Shown here: positions 26,844 to 39,600 of the stretch, one piece after another
How the letters are laid out: the number at the start of each line of letters is the position of its first letter
Numbering within the stretch: position 1 is the stretch's first letter
Assembly (NCBI GenBank): GCA_920105625.2
Contig: OV050030.1
Span: forward strand, 429,504,240-429,568,239
DNA: 64,000 nucleotides
Reading direction: 5' to 3'
Source: Clusia tigrina
Taxonomy: Eukaryota; Arthropoda; Insecta; Diptera; Clusiidae
Notes under the pieces: generated by a model
The model's input: only the letters and a program-made list of their open reading frames with translations
Told to the model about the DNA's origin: nothing
Databases searched by the model: none
Made by a program: the position numbers and the translations under genes

Positions 26844-26984
26844 CACACTTATTAAGTAATCGCTGGGGCAAATCACTCCCCTTCTCGTTCGTTTTGACGT
26901 TTGCTTTTTTTGCTGTTCGTAGGTTTTGTTTGTTGATTCTAGTTTTGTAAACTTCCTGAACAACTGAAGAATGTCATAAAATCG

Positions 26985-28470
26985 TGAATGAACTAGGTAA
27001 AGACAACAATGTCACATTTTGTTGGGTGCCTGGACATGAAGGCCACGCTGGGAATGAAAGGGCGGACTGCCTCGTGGAAAGGGGGCCCTCTATCCACTCA
27101 TTGGACCTGCAGACTCACCTAGGAAATGGGAAGAAACTCGGATAGCCACTCAATAACAGCATGCTTCTGGCCAAAGACAGGCGAAGAGATTTCTTATCTC
27201 CAACCGTAGTATCTCCAAAAGGACGGCCTGTCGGACATTTCTGAACGCAGATTCTGTGGACACAACTCTGAAACGTCAGAATACATTTTATATGAGTGTC
27301 CAACGATCTGTCTACACCGACGGTTCCAAGCTTGGAGGTAGAGTCGGCAGCGGTATTTATTCCGACAAGCTGGACTTAAACATCTCCCTACGTCTCCCAG
27401 ACCATTGCAGCGTTTTTCAAGCTGAGGTCATGGCCATTTACCACGCAGCCAAATGGATGCTGAGTAGTGATATCGGCGCAGTTGACGTATCTATCTTCTC
27501 AGACAGCCAGGCCGCCATTAAATCTCTTTTTGGCTCCACGGCCACATCAAGACTAGTTCATGAATGTCGAACATCTTTAAATGAGCTCGCAAGTTACTCT
27601 CGGGTGCACCTAGTCTGGGTTCCCGGACACAGCGAAATCCCGGGAAACTGCGAGGCGGACGAGCTTGCCAAGGCAGGCACGCTAATGCACGACATTCACC
27701 CCTCTGTAAACATCGGCATTCCACTGGCAACAGCCAAGCTCGAAGTCAAACGGAAATATCTGGCTGACGCCTACAAATCCTGGGCTAACGAGGAATCCTG
27801 CCACACGGCTAGACTAACTTGGGCAAGCATGGACAAAAACAGAACCAATCAACTTCTTCGACTTGATCGCGTATCACTGTCGACAACTGTGTCGGTTTTG
27901 ACCGGCCACTGCATAATGGGACAGCACGCAGAAAGACTGGGCCTACCCTCAAATGACTTTTGCCGAGGCTGTGGCTTCGAGGAGGAGGACGAGACGGTTT
28001 TCCACCTCTTATGCCACTGCCCATCCTTGAGCAGAAGAAGAATTCGCACCTTTGGTGCCCCATTTCTTACAAGCCTGACAGAGCTGTCATCCATTAATAT
28101 TAGGGACATAGCCAGGTTCATCAAAGTATCAGGATGGTTTCCTGAAACATGACGGGGGAGTCGTGCCTTTCCAGGCGCTGTCCTTGCGCTGACTATCACC
28201 ATCCCAAGTATGGGAACCTTTTTAGTCAGTGCTTGAACGGCGCCACACCGTGGTATCACAATGGGCCATTATGTGTGCTCAAGTGTGCTTTTGGCAAACT
28301 GGGCGGCCACTCCTACCTACCTACCTACCTACCAACGATGAAAAGAAAGAGATTAAAATTTTTGGTGCATTCCTTCAGCGACTCTCCCACAAGTTGGAAA
28401 CCTCAACCTTTCAAAGTGCTCCAATTTATAAAAAGCCCAAGGTTAGAGTGAAACATAAGATTTAGCACAA
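26985..28470 (+). pseudogene. LINE family A remnant (RNase H end and zinc knuckle), split by LINE B
   Basis: Left part (26985-27307) reads VTFCWVPGHEGHAGNERADC, an RNase H C-terminal signature. After stops and a frame change it reads FCGHNSETSEYILYECPT, a Cys/His knuckle typical of LINE C-termini. Right part (28332 to about 28470) carries on in a compatible frame with NDEKKEIKIFGAFLQRL. The break between the parts is exactly filled by the LINE B copy and flanked by CCAACGAT on both sides. The frame contains stops, so this copy is dead. Confidence 0.75.
27308..28331 (+). mobile_element. LINE family B, 5'-truncated copy with intact RNase H and zinc-knuckle frame
   Basis: The open frame continues without a stop to 28,152. 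It shows a complete RNase H domain: YTDGSK (first Asp), FQAEVMAI (Glu), FSDSQAA (Asp), VWVPGHSEIPGN and CEADELAKAG (last Asp). A CRGC...HLLCHC zinc knuckle follows. The 3'UTR ends in (CTAC)n at about 28313-28331 in place of poly(A). CCAACGAT target duplications sit at 27300-27307 and 28332-28339. Endonuclease and reverse-transcriptase parts are missing because of 5' truncation, so it cannot move by itself. RNase H at this position suits the I, LOA or R1-related clades. Two older copies of the family lie at 17957-18425 and 57099-57270. The open frame and exact duplication suggest a recent insertion. Confidence 0.9.
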
Positions 28471-28584
28471 TAATTCCTTACCTGCAGGGGTGCTAGTACT
28501 CCCGTAAATATTAAATCTAAATTTAACTACGCCCAAGAACGAAAATGTCTCCTGGTGGAGAGGAAAAAGAGAGGTATGTCAGCT

Positions 28585-31570
28585 GATGTCATCTATGAAG
28601 AACTATCTACACATAACAGATACTGTGAGTTCTGATATGAGTGGATTAGAGTGCCCGCGAATTCTCATTTTGTATGCCTTTGCATATTTTTTATTTCTTG
28701 CACAATTGTCGGGACTTTCAAGTCACGATGGAGTTGGTCGTTCGTCACGTAGTATGGAACTTTTGCAATCATACGCAGCGTTTTTGATTGGAATCTCTGA
28801 AGTATTTCGACATTAGAGATTGCCGCAATGCCCCGCAGTTGTATGCCATATGTCCATATCGGACATATGGCATAAGACGGCTGAGTAAAGTGAGAGCTTA
28901 CTTTCGAGTAAAACTTGTGAATTTCGATTCAGCAGCCAGTGTAAATTTCTAAACTTTATTCCCAGCGCCTTACGTTTGGTGAATATATGAATTTTCCTTG
29001 TTAGCTTGCTATCCAGGTGCATGCCCAGGTATTTAGTCACATTGCACTGCGGTATATTCATGTCGTTGAGTTTTACTGGTGGGCAGGTGTCGCGTTTAAG
29101 TGTGAACGTAACCTTGACAGACTTAGTTTCATTGGACTTCATTCGCCAATTTTTCAACCATTTGAAATGATTTTGTATAAGCCCCTTTGAAGTTTAAGCC
29201 ACGCCACTTGTGGAAGGGTGTCCATTGCGGGTACAGCAGTATCGTCTGCAAATGTGCCAACGATAGTTCCTTCGGAGACAGGTAAATCGTGTGTATAAAG
29301 CAAGTATAGGATGGGACCCATGACACTGCCTTGGGGTACACCGACCGAACTTTCGCACATTTCACCTTGTTTTACAAAGAGGTATGGATTTTTTTGTAGA
29401 GTAATCCGTCATGCCAGACCCGGTCGAAAGCTTGGGATATATCGAAAAACGCCGCTGTACTGTATTTTTTTTACTCGAATGCAGTGTGAATGCAATAAGT
29501 CTATGAACTTTTCCAATTGTACTATGTTGTTTCCTGAAGCCGAATTGGTGATTAGGAATTAGTTTTCGTTCTTCTATTATTGATATTAATCTTTTGAGGA
29601 AGAGAGTTTCCAAAATTTTAGAGACGATTGGCAGCAAGCTGACGGGGCGATATAACTCAACTTTGTCTAGACTTTTTCCGGGCTTAAGGATAATTTTTAC
29701 TTGAGCCACTTTCCATTGAGGGGAAACAAAACCAAATAATAAAACAGCGATGTACACTTAGCAGAAAAAGTCTACGTACAACATATGAAAATAACAAATT
29801 AAAGTTATTTATTCAATTTCGGGATAATTTTTTAAAATGTTGTTAAGGCAATATCATAGTATTTTAGGTTCACTGTATTTTTGCAAAAAAAAATTTAGAA
29901 AAACAACAACAAATAAAAAATAACTGCACTTAAATCCAAAAAGAGCGAAATTCAACGCAGAAAAAGTCTACGTACAAAATATAAATGAAAGGAAAAATTA
30001 ACAATAATTTTCAAAATTAATAGAAAAAAATAATATTTAATAACTGGTTGGGTAACCCTTTCTCTTAGCCACCTCTGCTAAACATTTCGGCATTGATTAG
30101 ACCAATTTTTCGGTCTCTGTGGTACTAATGTTTGCCCACTCCACGCGAATTAGGTCCTTGAGCATAGTCTTCGAGGTAATATGGTGGTTTCGAATTTACC
30201 GTTCTAGTAAACCCTATAAATTATCAATCAGATTTAAGTCGGGTGATTTTGGAGGCGTGCCAACTGTTTGGGTGCATTATAAAGGAGACAAAGCTTCACT
30301 ACCTCTGCTGTATGTTTTGGGTCATTGTTGTGCAGGAAGTAAAATGATGGATCTAAGGAAAGATTTCTTGCGTTGGTCTTCATCTTCTGTTGGAAGATAT
30401 TTAGGTAGTCTATATTATTCTCAATAAATTCTAATTTGCCCATTCCTGAAGGTGCCAGGCACCCCAGATCATCACTCCTCTACCGCTGTGTTTAACTGTG
30501 ATTTTTTTGGAAGGCTGCTCCGGGTCTCCGCCATACTATCTTAGATGCTTTAAAGCCAACAATGCAAAATTAGCTTTCTTCAGAAAACATTAACCACTTC
30601 CAGAAGTTTTCCGGTTCATTTAAATATTTTTAGGCAAATTTTTGTCGTTTTAGTCTATTAACTATTGAAACATACGGTTTTTTGCGAGCGATACGGCCAT
30701 GGTAGTGGTGTTTTTTTTTTTAATTTTGGTACAATATCGGCACATAATGTTTGTATGTGCTTCTCCTCAAAATCCTTTGCAAATTCTGCTGTCGTTAGTC
30801 GTGGATTGACTTTTACTTGCCCTATAATACCCTGGGTTTCCCTGCTACTTAATAGTGATGGACGACCAGAGCCTAGTTTTGAGGTAAATTTACCCGTATT
30901 TTTGAAGATATTAATAACTGTTTGTATAGAAGAACGTGCCCGGTCTACAACTGCGTCAATTTCACGGTATGTTTTCCCTTCTTGCCAAAGATGATCCATG
31001 ATCTTTCGTTCACTGACATTGATTTCCTTTCGATTAGCTTCAATCACAAAATGATATTTCAAAATGTATATATACATAAGTCAGGAAAGTGGAAGGTGCT
31101 TTAATATTACTCAACTAATGAGATCGTATCCGGCGGATTTCTTTGCTTTAAGCTTTTTGATCGCTTCCTTGACTTCCCGTTTTGAAAATTTTTGTATGGG
31201 CAGGTTCATCTGGTAGATGTGTCTCAAGGTCTCTCTTACTCTTTCTGCAGTGATTGTTAAATGGTCCGATTTCGTGTGGGTAAAACACTCATTTTAAATA
31301 TCGTGCAAATGTGCATAATTTTTCGATACGTTTTAGCCCATTCTGATGTTGATAGTTGGCCCCTTCAACTGTTTTGTGGCTTTCCAGAAAGAATAGTCGC
31401 TGGCAGCATCTGCATCAAGGTTACTGAAGTTGAGAATTGTGTTCTGTTTTGAGGAGCTCTTTGAGATCTTTTGAGAGTATTTTTGATTTTTTCTTATCCC
31501 CAGGAAGTCTACTCTGTTGCCACTTTTTTCTTGTCCTGCGTTTTTCTATACTTAGCTGGTGATTCGTTGT
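28585..31570 (-). pseudogene. Jockey-like LINE reverse-transcriptase relic, interrupted by a Tc1-like element
   Basis: On the minus strand, jockey-type RT motifs appear in order from right to left. KREVKEAIKKLKAKKSAGYD lies near 31,120-31,220. PQWKVAQVKIILKPGKS, YRPVSLLPIVSKILETLFLK and NHQFGFRKQHST lie at 29,757-29,550. GVPQGSVMGPILYLLYTHDL and TFADDTAVPA (the FADD catalytic box) lie at 29,350-29,240. KYLGMHLDSKLT follows at about 29,020 and LQRFQSKTLRMIAK at about 28,780. Several stops and frame changes make it inactive. The gap between 29,760 and about 31,105 is the Tc1-like insertion. Confidence 0.85.
29761..31105 (-). pseudogene. Tc1/mariner-like transposon with decayed transposase
   Basis: A minus-strand frame near 31,077-30,660 has a helix-turn-helix N-terminus (MDHLWQEGKTYREID, then GSGRPSLLSSRE, TAEFAKDF). 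Nearer 30,430-30,030 the DDE region appears: FLHNNDPKHTAEVVK, then SPDLNLIDNL and KCLAEVAKRKGYPTSY, with in-frame stops. At the left edge GCAGAAAAAGTCTACGTACA starts at 29,761, right after TA, and recurs at about 29,958. Such a pair fits the IR/DR ends of some Tc1-like elements (Paris/S/Minos group). No matching right end was found, so that end is truncated where jockey sequence resumes. It is not functional. Confidence 0.82.
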
Positions 31571-34500
31571 GAGTTTCGGTGCCAAGACAGAGCTTGGAGT
31601 GATGTGCTTTGGCCGAATGATCCTAGAAAGAAGAGAATCATTCTTGGGCCGCTGGCACTTTTATAGGGCCAAGCTGCTACATCGTGCAGTACAAACTATT
31701 GTTGTAGGAATGGCAAATTCTCTCTGTTGTAGTGTACCCAAAACACTACAATGCATTTCAACCTAAACTGCCTAACGTCCAAGCGAACCGCATATGCAAA
31801 CACATGACAACAATGCAAACATGGCACAAGCCAAAGCGGCGGATCAACTGACGCTATGTATAGCATTGGCCAGAAATGCATTGAACCCAAAATATGCCGA
31901 CCACACGCAATTGCAGACCAATGCATATGTGCGGCATATGGTTTAATATTTCGCATATGATTTAGGATAAATATTGAACACAAATAAGAATGTTTAGGTA
32001 TACAATATTAGACTAAGGTTTTAATATATAAGAAGCCCTGATTTCTAGAATAACATACATTGCTTTTTCTTTGATCGGCGTTCACGCCTCAAAATTATAG
32101 GAACCATTTCGCAAACGAAAGTTCGCCAGAACTAGCGGCTGGGTTACCGTCACAATAAAATAAGGTAAATGTCTGTTCAGAATAAATGGGCTCGTTAGAA
32201 TTTATCCTCTATGTAGATGTCAACTGTAGATGCGGCTAATAAGCGATCTGACTGGCGATACATCAATCCAACCACGACCATCACACTGTTGCTAAGGCCA
32301 CTGTTCATTGCCGTTGTTCCTCCATTGTTGGTATAGGTAACACATGTCCATGGTTGTTGTCGCCTTGCAATTGTTGTTGTGGGGCTAGCCAATATTAAAA
32401 CTTACTGACTGTATTGGAACATTGATTTGTTATTGTCTTCTTTGTGTCATGTACTTATGGCCGGTTGACCTGTACATCTCTCTGCTGTAGCTGCCTTGTG
32501 TGTTCTGTCGCTGTATTGTTATTGTTGTGTTTTTTCGTAAGTTTGTTGTTAGTGCAGTAGATTGACTGCCTTGCCTACAGTATTTGCCGAGCATTGGCTA
32601 TCGTGTAATTCCTCTGGGTATGTGTGAAGTTTCGTTGTAATTCTGGAGCCGTTGTATTTTGACCAGAGAATAATGATTTTGACTTCTTCTGTGCATTTCT
32701 TTCGCTGCTATTGATTTTGTTATTACAATTAATTGGCTTAGCCAATCATTGCAATCTATATGACAGTTTATTCGTGTAGCTTTTCTGCGCTCCCGACGTT
32801 GTTTGCGAGTGTTGTTGCAATTAACATGGGGGCGTTTACCTTTTTTGTTAATTGTTAAACTGTGGGATGTTGGGGATGATCGTGCACTTGTATAGTTGTT
32901 GGTAGATCTCTGTACACAAGTACATGTAGTCATTTGCTTATTCGTTGTAGTTAGTGTGAGAGCATAAATAAGCAATAATTTACGTTTTCACATTATCTGC
33001 CACAGGATATCTTCTGCATATTTGTCACAGGATATCTCCTGTATATATGTCACAGGATATCTCTTGCATATTTGGCACAGGATATATCCTACATATCGCA
33101 TCTTGTTAAAATCCTAATTTGTGGTCAATACTCTTAAATTAGTTTTTTTCAATTTATTAAGAGAAAAATGCAGTTTGCTTTTCAATCGTAATTGAATTTA
33201 TTCATTTATAATTTGAATATTACAGAAAATAATTGATTTTTTTTGTTGTTAATATTGTATGTATATTAAATTTAATGGAGTTTCGCCTCCCAACAAATTC
33301 TGCATAAACCTTTCAATTTTGTAGGGCGATTGTCGCGTACCTGTAATTTCACCTACTTCCTTAGCTCGTTTGATCGACAAACACTCACCCACGCCCACTT
33401 GCTGTTTTATATATTTTCCTTAGTAGGTAAATAATACGATTCAATAATTCTTTTATTTAAATTTAGAAAACCCTTTTACGACATTTAAGATTTGAATGAA
33501 TGTTTCAAAAATTGTGAATAATTTTTTTGGACACAGATTACAATGAATGAAAAAATTTCATTATACTAAAATTATTTCTTTTTTGCTATTAATATTTAAT
33601 TAACAATTCACTAATTAACTAATTATGCAATAAGGTTGAAGAGAAGTGACAAAATGACGCCACTTCTTCGACCTTCCTCTGGTTCGCATAATTAATCATT
33701 TAAATTTTAATTCCATTGTGCAGCATTGTTTTGGTATTAATTTATATAAATTCTTCAAATACTGTTCAAGCATTCAAATGAAAATGTATTTAACCACATT
33801 TACAAGTACGATAAAATTTAATATTTAAAAAACTTTACATTCAGATTAGACACCGGAATTAATTAATTAATAAATTACTACAAATTGTTGTGTTTATAAT
33901 AAAATTTATGTTTGGTTTCCCTTTTTTTGCTGTTTGTATAAAATTTTGTTTCAAATTAAGTACATTTTTTTCACGGTCAACGGCAAATTTGGACCAAGTA
34001 ACTGAGACGCCGAGGGTGTAGAAAGTTTTTACTTATATGTTCATTATGTTGAAATCCATTGAAATGGAATGTGTTCTGCTTGCAAAGCCTTCGCGCGTCC
34101 GGCTTCTTTCTTATTAAGATACAATTTTATTTTTAAGATGATATATTCAAAATGGTCCCAACTAATGATAGAAACCACACATGTGTATATGTGAGGATTT
34201 TATTATGTTTTTAATAATGTTTAACAACTTTTTTAAACTTTTTTTTTTCTTCAAATTGTTCCAATTAACAATACTTATTCTATGACATTAACAAAGTTTT
34301 TAGTAATCATAAATATTTATGTATAAATTTCTTTAAATTTTCTTGTAAATTGTGCAAAATGAACAATAAAAATTCAAAAAATTTAAAATCAGTACAATTT
34401 TGTTTACTAACTTTTTACTTTTCCATTGTGGTTTTTCTTTAATTTTATTTCTTTACAAGAAAAAATATTGCTTTTGATCATTATAATTAATTAATAAATT

Positions 34501-34609
34501 TATATACTACACCTTTTTCTTAAAAAAAAACAACATAACTTAAAATCGCATTTTTAAGTTATTTTAAACAAATTTAATAAATTAAAATTAATTGCAGTTA
34601 TTGGAAGAG
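31571..34609. other. Intergenic AT-rich DNA
   Basis: No recognisable gene. A 125-codon minus-strand frame at 32,598-32,975 is rich in T, N, R and K and matches nothing I know. The stretch 33,100-34,600 is extremely A/T-rich. The 25-bp minisatellite is listed separately. Confidence 0.45.
33001..33100 (+). repeat. 25-bp minisatellite, four copies
   Basis: Four head-to-tail units start at 33001, 33026, 33051 and 33076, each beginning CACAGGATAT and ending in a CATATTTG-like block. The units differ by a few substitutions. Each contains GGATATCTCC or a close variant, a near-palindrome. Confidence 0.92.
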
Positions 34610-34689
34610 CATACTATTGAAATATTTGGGAAGCACTTCTGATCGATAATTGCCCCACTTCCAATGCAGACTGCTGAGAATCCTGGACT

Positions 34690-35930
34690 CCAGTTGGACT
34701 TGGTCGTTCAGCTGACTGAGCCGCTCATTCTCGTTCACTGAGCATATTGAATTAAGTCGTTCACATAGTTCAGTTGCTCAGTTAGTTCAGTATGTTATGA
34801 TTGTTAAAACATGTCACTTGCTCACCTACTCAATTTACTCTTTCGTTCGTTCGTTCATAAGCGAAAGGAAGCAGAGAGCAATACTTGACGTACAACCAAA
34901 ATAGACGAGACGTAACGATAGCGATTGGACGAACGTCTGCACTCGTTACGACGATTTTTACATTTAACCCAAAATGTGATGCTATCAAACGCAACGATGG
35001 ATGGATTTTTACATAAATTGCGAGCTCATCCCTCACAGCGGCGATTAAATCGTATCAAAACTCCAAAATTTTTATTTTTTTTTTGTGTGAAAATAACCAG
35101 CGCATCAACCAAGCAGCTATTGTGACGTGTGGCAGACGGTTCTTACAGAACAGAACGTCTCGTCTAAATGCTTCGATCAAATACGTACGGCCATTTTAGC
35201 TATTAACATTGATTCACATATGCTTGAACTTACTCGTTACGTCTCGTCGCGCCTATTTTGGTTCGCCCTTAAGAACCTAACTGCCAACGTCTGCTACTCG
35301 TCACGGCAAATTACGGAATTTTGCTACAATTTAATCGCCGCTGTGAGGGATGAGCTCGGAATTTATGTAAAAAGCCATCCATCGATGCGTTTGACAGCGT
35401 CAAATTTTGGGTTAAATGTCAAAATCGATGTAACGAGTGCAGACGTTCGTCCAATCACTATCGTTACGTCTCGTCTATTTTGGTTCTACCTTAAGAAGTG
35501 GAAGGATGCAGCACTTGGCGCTTTTTTTGTCTGCGCTCTCAACAAAATGTCCCCGTATAGAACTGTATTTTTTTCGAGGAGCCATTATTCAAATATTTCA
35601 CCGATTTCACAATCACTGTAAACAATTTTAACGTATTAATAAGAGTATTCAAATTTTGGTATTCCCTATGTCCCTTGATGTTCTAATTGGAGCCAACAAG
35701 ACATACATATGTCATCATTCAATCACATATGCATACATAATTCGAGATGTTTGGTACATCTGCTCATATGAGTGAGTAAAAGGTTGAACCATATGAATAG
35801 GTGAGCCAGTAATCAAATGAGCAAGGGAGCAAGTGAGCAAGTGAACTATTTTATTTAACAGATCTGAACTAGTTTAGTTCAGTGAAACATCTCACTTAGT
35901 TCGTTCGGTCGTTCACTACCCAAGCCTACA
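34690..35930. mobile_element. Composite inverted-repeat element with 157-bp inner arms
   Basis: Inner arms at 34894-35050 and 35329-35485 are inverted copies of about 157 bp. Shared landmarks include AACCAAAATAGACGAGACGT at one end and CTCACAGCGGCGATTAAAT at the other. A third partial copy of the end lies at about 35228-35276. Outside them, 34690-34860 and 35765-35925 carry many short motifs in opposite orientation (GTTCACT, GCTCA, TTCAGT, CGTTCGTTCG), resembling the subterminal repeats of hAT-type elements. No transposase is seen. I infer a nonautonomous DNA element, perhaps one inside another. Outer limits are approximate. Confidence 0.65.
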
Positions 35931-36461
35931 TTTAACCCTTGCTCTGGCGAGTGTATCGTCATGTGATTTTCGCTTCTGTCCGGTTCTTACATTTTCCGAT
36001 CTATTTAGGGATCGAATTTCTTATCGTCATAGTCTTGCAAAGTGCTACTCTTGGTTTACAAGAAAATAAGGACAGAGCTATCTTCCGTTACAACTTTAGC
36101 CATGTCCTGCTTCCTTATGAGTATTGCTGTTGTGTTTTCGAGTTTCAGCTAATACAGTAGTGAATCCAATATATTGAATTTTAAAAAACTAAAACAGAAG
36201 TTGAAGTAATGAAAAAAGTCAAAAATAATGCAAACGAAAAATTTTTTAAAAATATAATTTTTAATTTGTATAATAAAATATGCTAACTTAAATTAAATAA
36301 AATGAAAAAAAATACTTTTATGTACAAAATCTTTAAATATACAGGTATATAGTAAAAGGTGAGGGGGAAGGGGAAGGGAGTGTCATAATAAATGTTTATA
36401 TATATACTTTATACTGAATTACAATCAATTATATAAAAATAGTGTAGGCTATTTCCATTCT

Positions 36462-36626
<165 letters not shown>

Positions 36627-36696
36627 GTGCGTGGGCATGTGCAAAATGATCCTTCTTGGATGCTGTCCTCGGGCGTGGCTCTCTAGATTTGCACAT

Positions 36697-39600
36697 TTAG
36701 AGCACATGCAAATTTTCACAGCTCTTGGATTTAGAATCCCGGGCCCAAACGCGTCCCAGCAGACCCTTGACTTTGAGGCTGGTGGAAGTACGCGAACCGC
36801 GGTACTTGCGAGGGCTGCAACAAGAAGGAGCGAAACGAACAATTCTTTAGAGTCGCAAATTTGATACTTTGCATTTACAAAGCAACTCAACTCACCTGCT
36901 CTGGGCGCTGCCTGGGGGCGTGTGTGCATCCGCGATGACGTTGTTCATGGGGCCCAGGGGAGTGTTAGGGTTGGTGCCACCTGTCATACAAGCGCCACCC
37001 AAGGGTGAGCAGGCGCGGCGCTTTGATTTACGTATCGAACGTTTCCGAAACAAATCCCTACAAAGCAAAAGAGAAAACCGTAATTAAAATCCACACACAC
37101 CACATTCGACCGGCGAACCCTTAAGGATGGCGTAAGGATGCACTTGTGTGCGACGTGAGAACTCATACTCTTATTGCGCTCGCTTTACAATTTACATTTC
37201 CATTTAAATGCGATTCAATTGCGATTCCGATTGCGATGGGGTGAAATCAATTTAGTCATTTGTGACCTCTAACCATCACCTTTGTGTTGATATAAATAGC
37301 CATTATCTGTGTGTGTGTATGTAGCTCACCTCGATTTCTCTGGATTTTCCAATTTCAAACGTATTTGCGAGAGCAGCCCCACCAGCAGTTCGTCCACGTT
37401 GTGGTTGATACCCACCGAGGTCTCAATGAATTTACAATCGTAGGCGGTGGCCATGAATTTTCCCTCTGAAATTTGAACGAAACAATGCATTTCTGATTAG
37501 TTTTTAAAAAAGGCAACAAAGAAGGAGGGCGGCATCGCATAAGCTGAGAAATGTTTATTTGTAGGGACAAAGTTACTAACAGTACACAATTATCTGGGCC
37601 CATATAAGGGCCAAAACATGAATACAAATATGAGACAGATTCGAATGAAACTTCTGGGGAATTTTAGGTACTTGTATCCTATAAGAATATCTATAATATG
37701 AAAGCTGACAAATGATTGTACCATGTTTTGGAGAAAAGTCATGTTCTAGTTTCGAATCTGGTCAACAGAAATACTACAGCAAATATTGAATATTGAATGA
37801 GTACTAGCAAATAAGGCCTCGACTCGAAGAGAACAATATTTAGAAAGAAGCATTTTTGAGACCATGCCTTTTTCAATTCAAATTCCAGCTAAAAGGAAAA
37901 AACTAGAATGGATATAGTTCTGTATGGATTCCAATCGAAAGTTAAAGTTGAGGAATTCAATTGAAAAGGTTTATTATTCTTTCCGAAACCACTTGAATGA
38001 TGCACTCGCTCTACACAATACTCCAGACACAGACAATCCAGTTAATACTCTTCAGAAGCTGGGCCACCAAACGGAAGTACCCATTAAAAAATTCACCTAA
38101 GGCAAAATAGTTAACACAAGTACGCCGCCAAAAATATTATAAGGCACTATTTAACTACTGCAGAAGTCCTTAAACAGTCGAGGGATCAGTTAAATAATCT
38201 ACATAACTCATATTTTTAATGAATCACTTAGAAAATGTATTTGGAAAGCCGCCGAACTCAAAACGATACTATAACCAGGAAAACACATTGAAGACGTGAA
38301 GTCATATCGTACTACCAGTATCCTTCTTATTCTCTCAAGTGTTTGAGACCTTAGTTTTGAAGCGTCTTCTGCCGACAATTGAATCGAAAATAATAATTCC
38401 AAATTCCAAAAAATCAGTTTGGATTTAGAAAACGCCTTTCCAGTAACGAACAGATCCTTAGACTTGTGGAGGAAATACATGGAGAGCCTTCGAGTATTGC
38501 TCAGCAGCCTTTCTGGACTATCGCAAGCGTTTGATCGTGAATGGCACGAAGGACTCTTCTTCAAAGCAAACAAGTTCTTACCAATCAACAATTACATGCT
38601 TATACAGTCATATCTCTCAACGACACTTTTATGTAAATAACGATCAAGAAATATCACCCCTGCATTCCATTAAAGCTGGAGTGCCACAGGGTAGCGTATT
38701 GGGCCCAATCCGTGTATCTTCACTTTACTTGCCATCTGTCAACAACGACAGGAGCACTAACTGGAAGGAGCGACACAGCTTTTCTTAAGGTCGCAAAAGG
38801 CCCCAAAAACTCTGCAATACAACTACAAAGTATTGTTTACGAAATGTCTTCCAGGCTAAAACGCAGGCGCATGGACCCAAATGAAGGCAAATCTGTCTCT
38901 GTGTTCAGTCACCACACGATGAGCCACTTGTCCCGAAGTCAAATGGAACGATATCTTATGCCACAAGCAGATTTTGCAAAATATTTGGGATTGCACTTAG
39001 GTAGGCGTTTAACGTGGAAAACGCACATCTTTGCTAAGAGGAAACAATTGAGAATCCAATTTCGCAACATGTTCTGGCTGTTAAATCGCCTATCCTTCTT
39101 GTCTTTGGAAAGGTTAGGTTAGGTTAGGTTATCGTGGCAGCCAGTCTACAGACCAACTCACTCAGACCACTATGGGTCCACCGAGTAACACCGCAGCTCT
39201 ACTTTACTCATCAAATCATTTTGAAGCCCTAATAAAGCGTAGCGTTTGTTTGACCTTCGCGCCGGACCCTTCTGTAAGAGAGCTAAAAGAGTATTTGCAT
39301 AAAGAGACCGCTTTGCTTCTGGCTAGAGCCGGGCACCTACAGAAGAGATGTTCCGCAGTCTCCTTCTCCTCATCATCCACACAGCCTCCGCAGTATTCAT
39401 GAGAGAGTACTTCCAGCCTGAGAGCATGCCTACCGAATAACCAATGCCCAGTTATACAAGCCACGACCTTAGAGATATCTTCTCTTGACAGGGCGAGGAA
39501 GTCTCTAGATTTTTCCTATGAAGCTCCGCCAACATAAGCCTAGTTGTTAAGCTAGTGCCTTCGTCAGCCCAAGACCCATTGGCCTCACGCACGACGCTAT

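Noticed and set aside
32995..33105. A CRISPR array, because of regularly spaced repeats
   Set aside because: Units are contiguous 25-bp tandem copies with no unique spacers, in a eukaryotic genome.
39112..39131. An interstitial insect telomere (TTAGG) array
   Set aside because: Only about four units, directly attached to a LINE 3'UTR whose relic recurs at 52,628, so an element tail explains it better.
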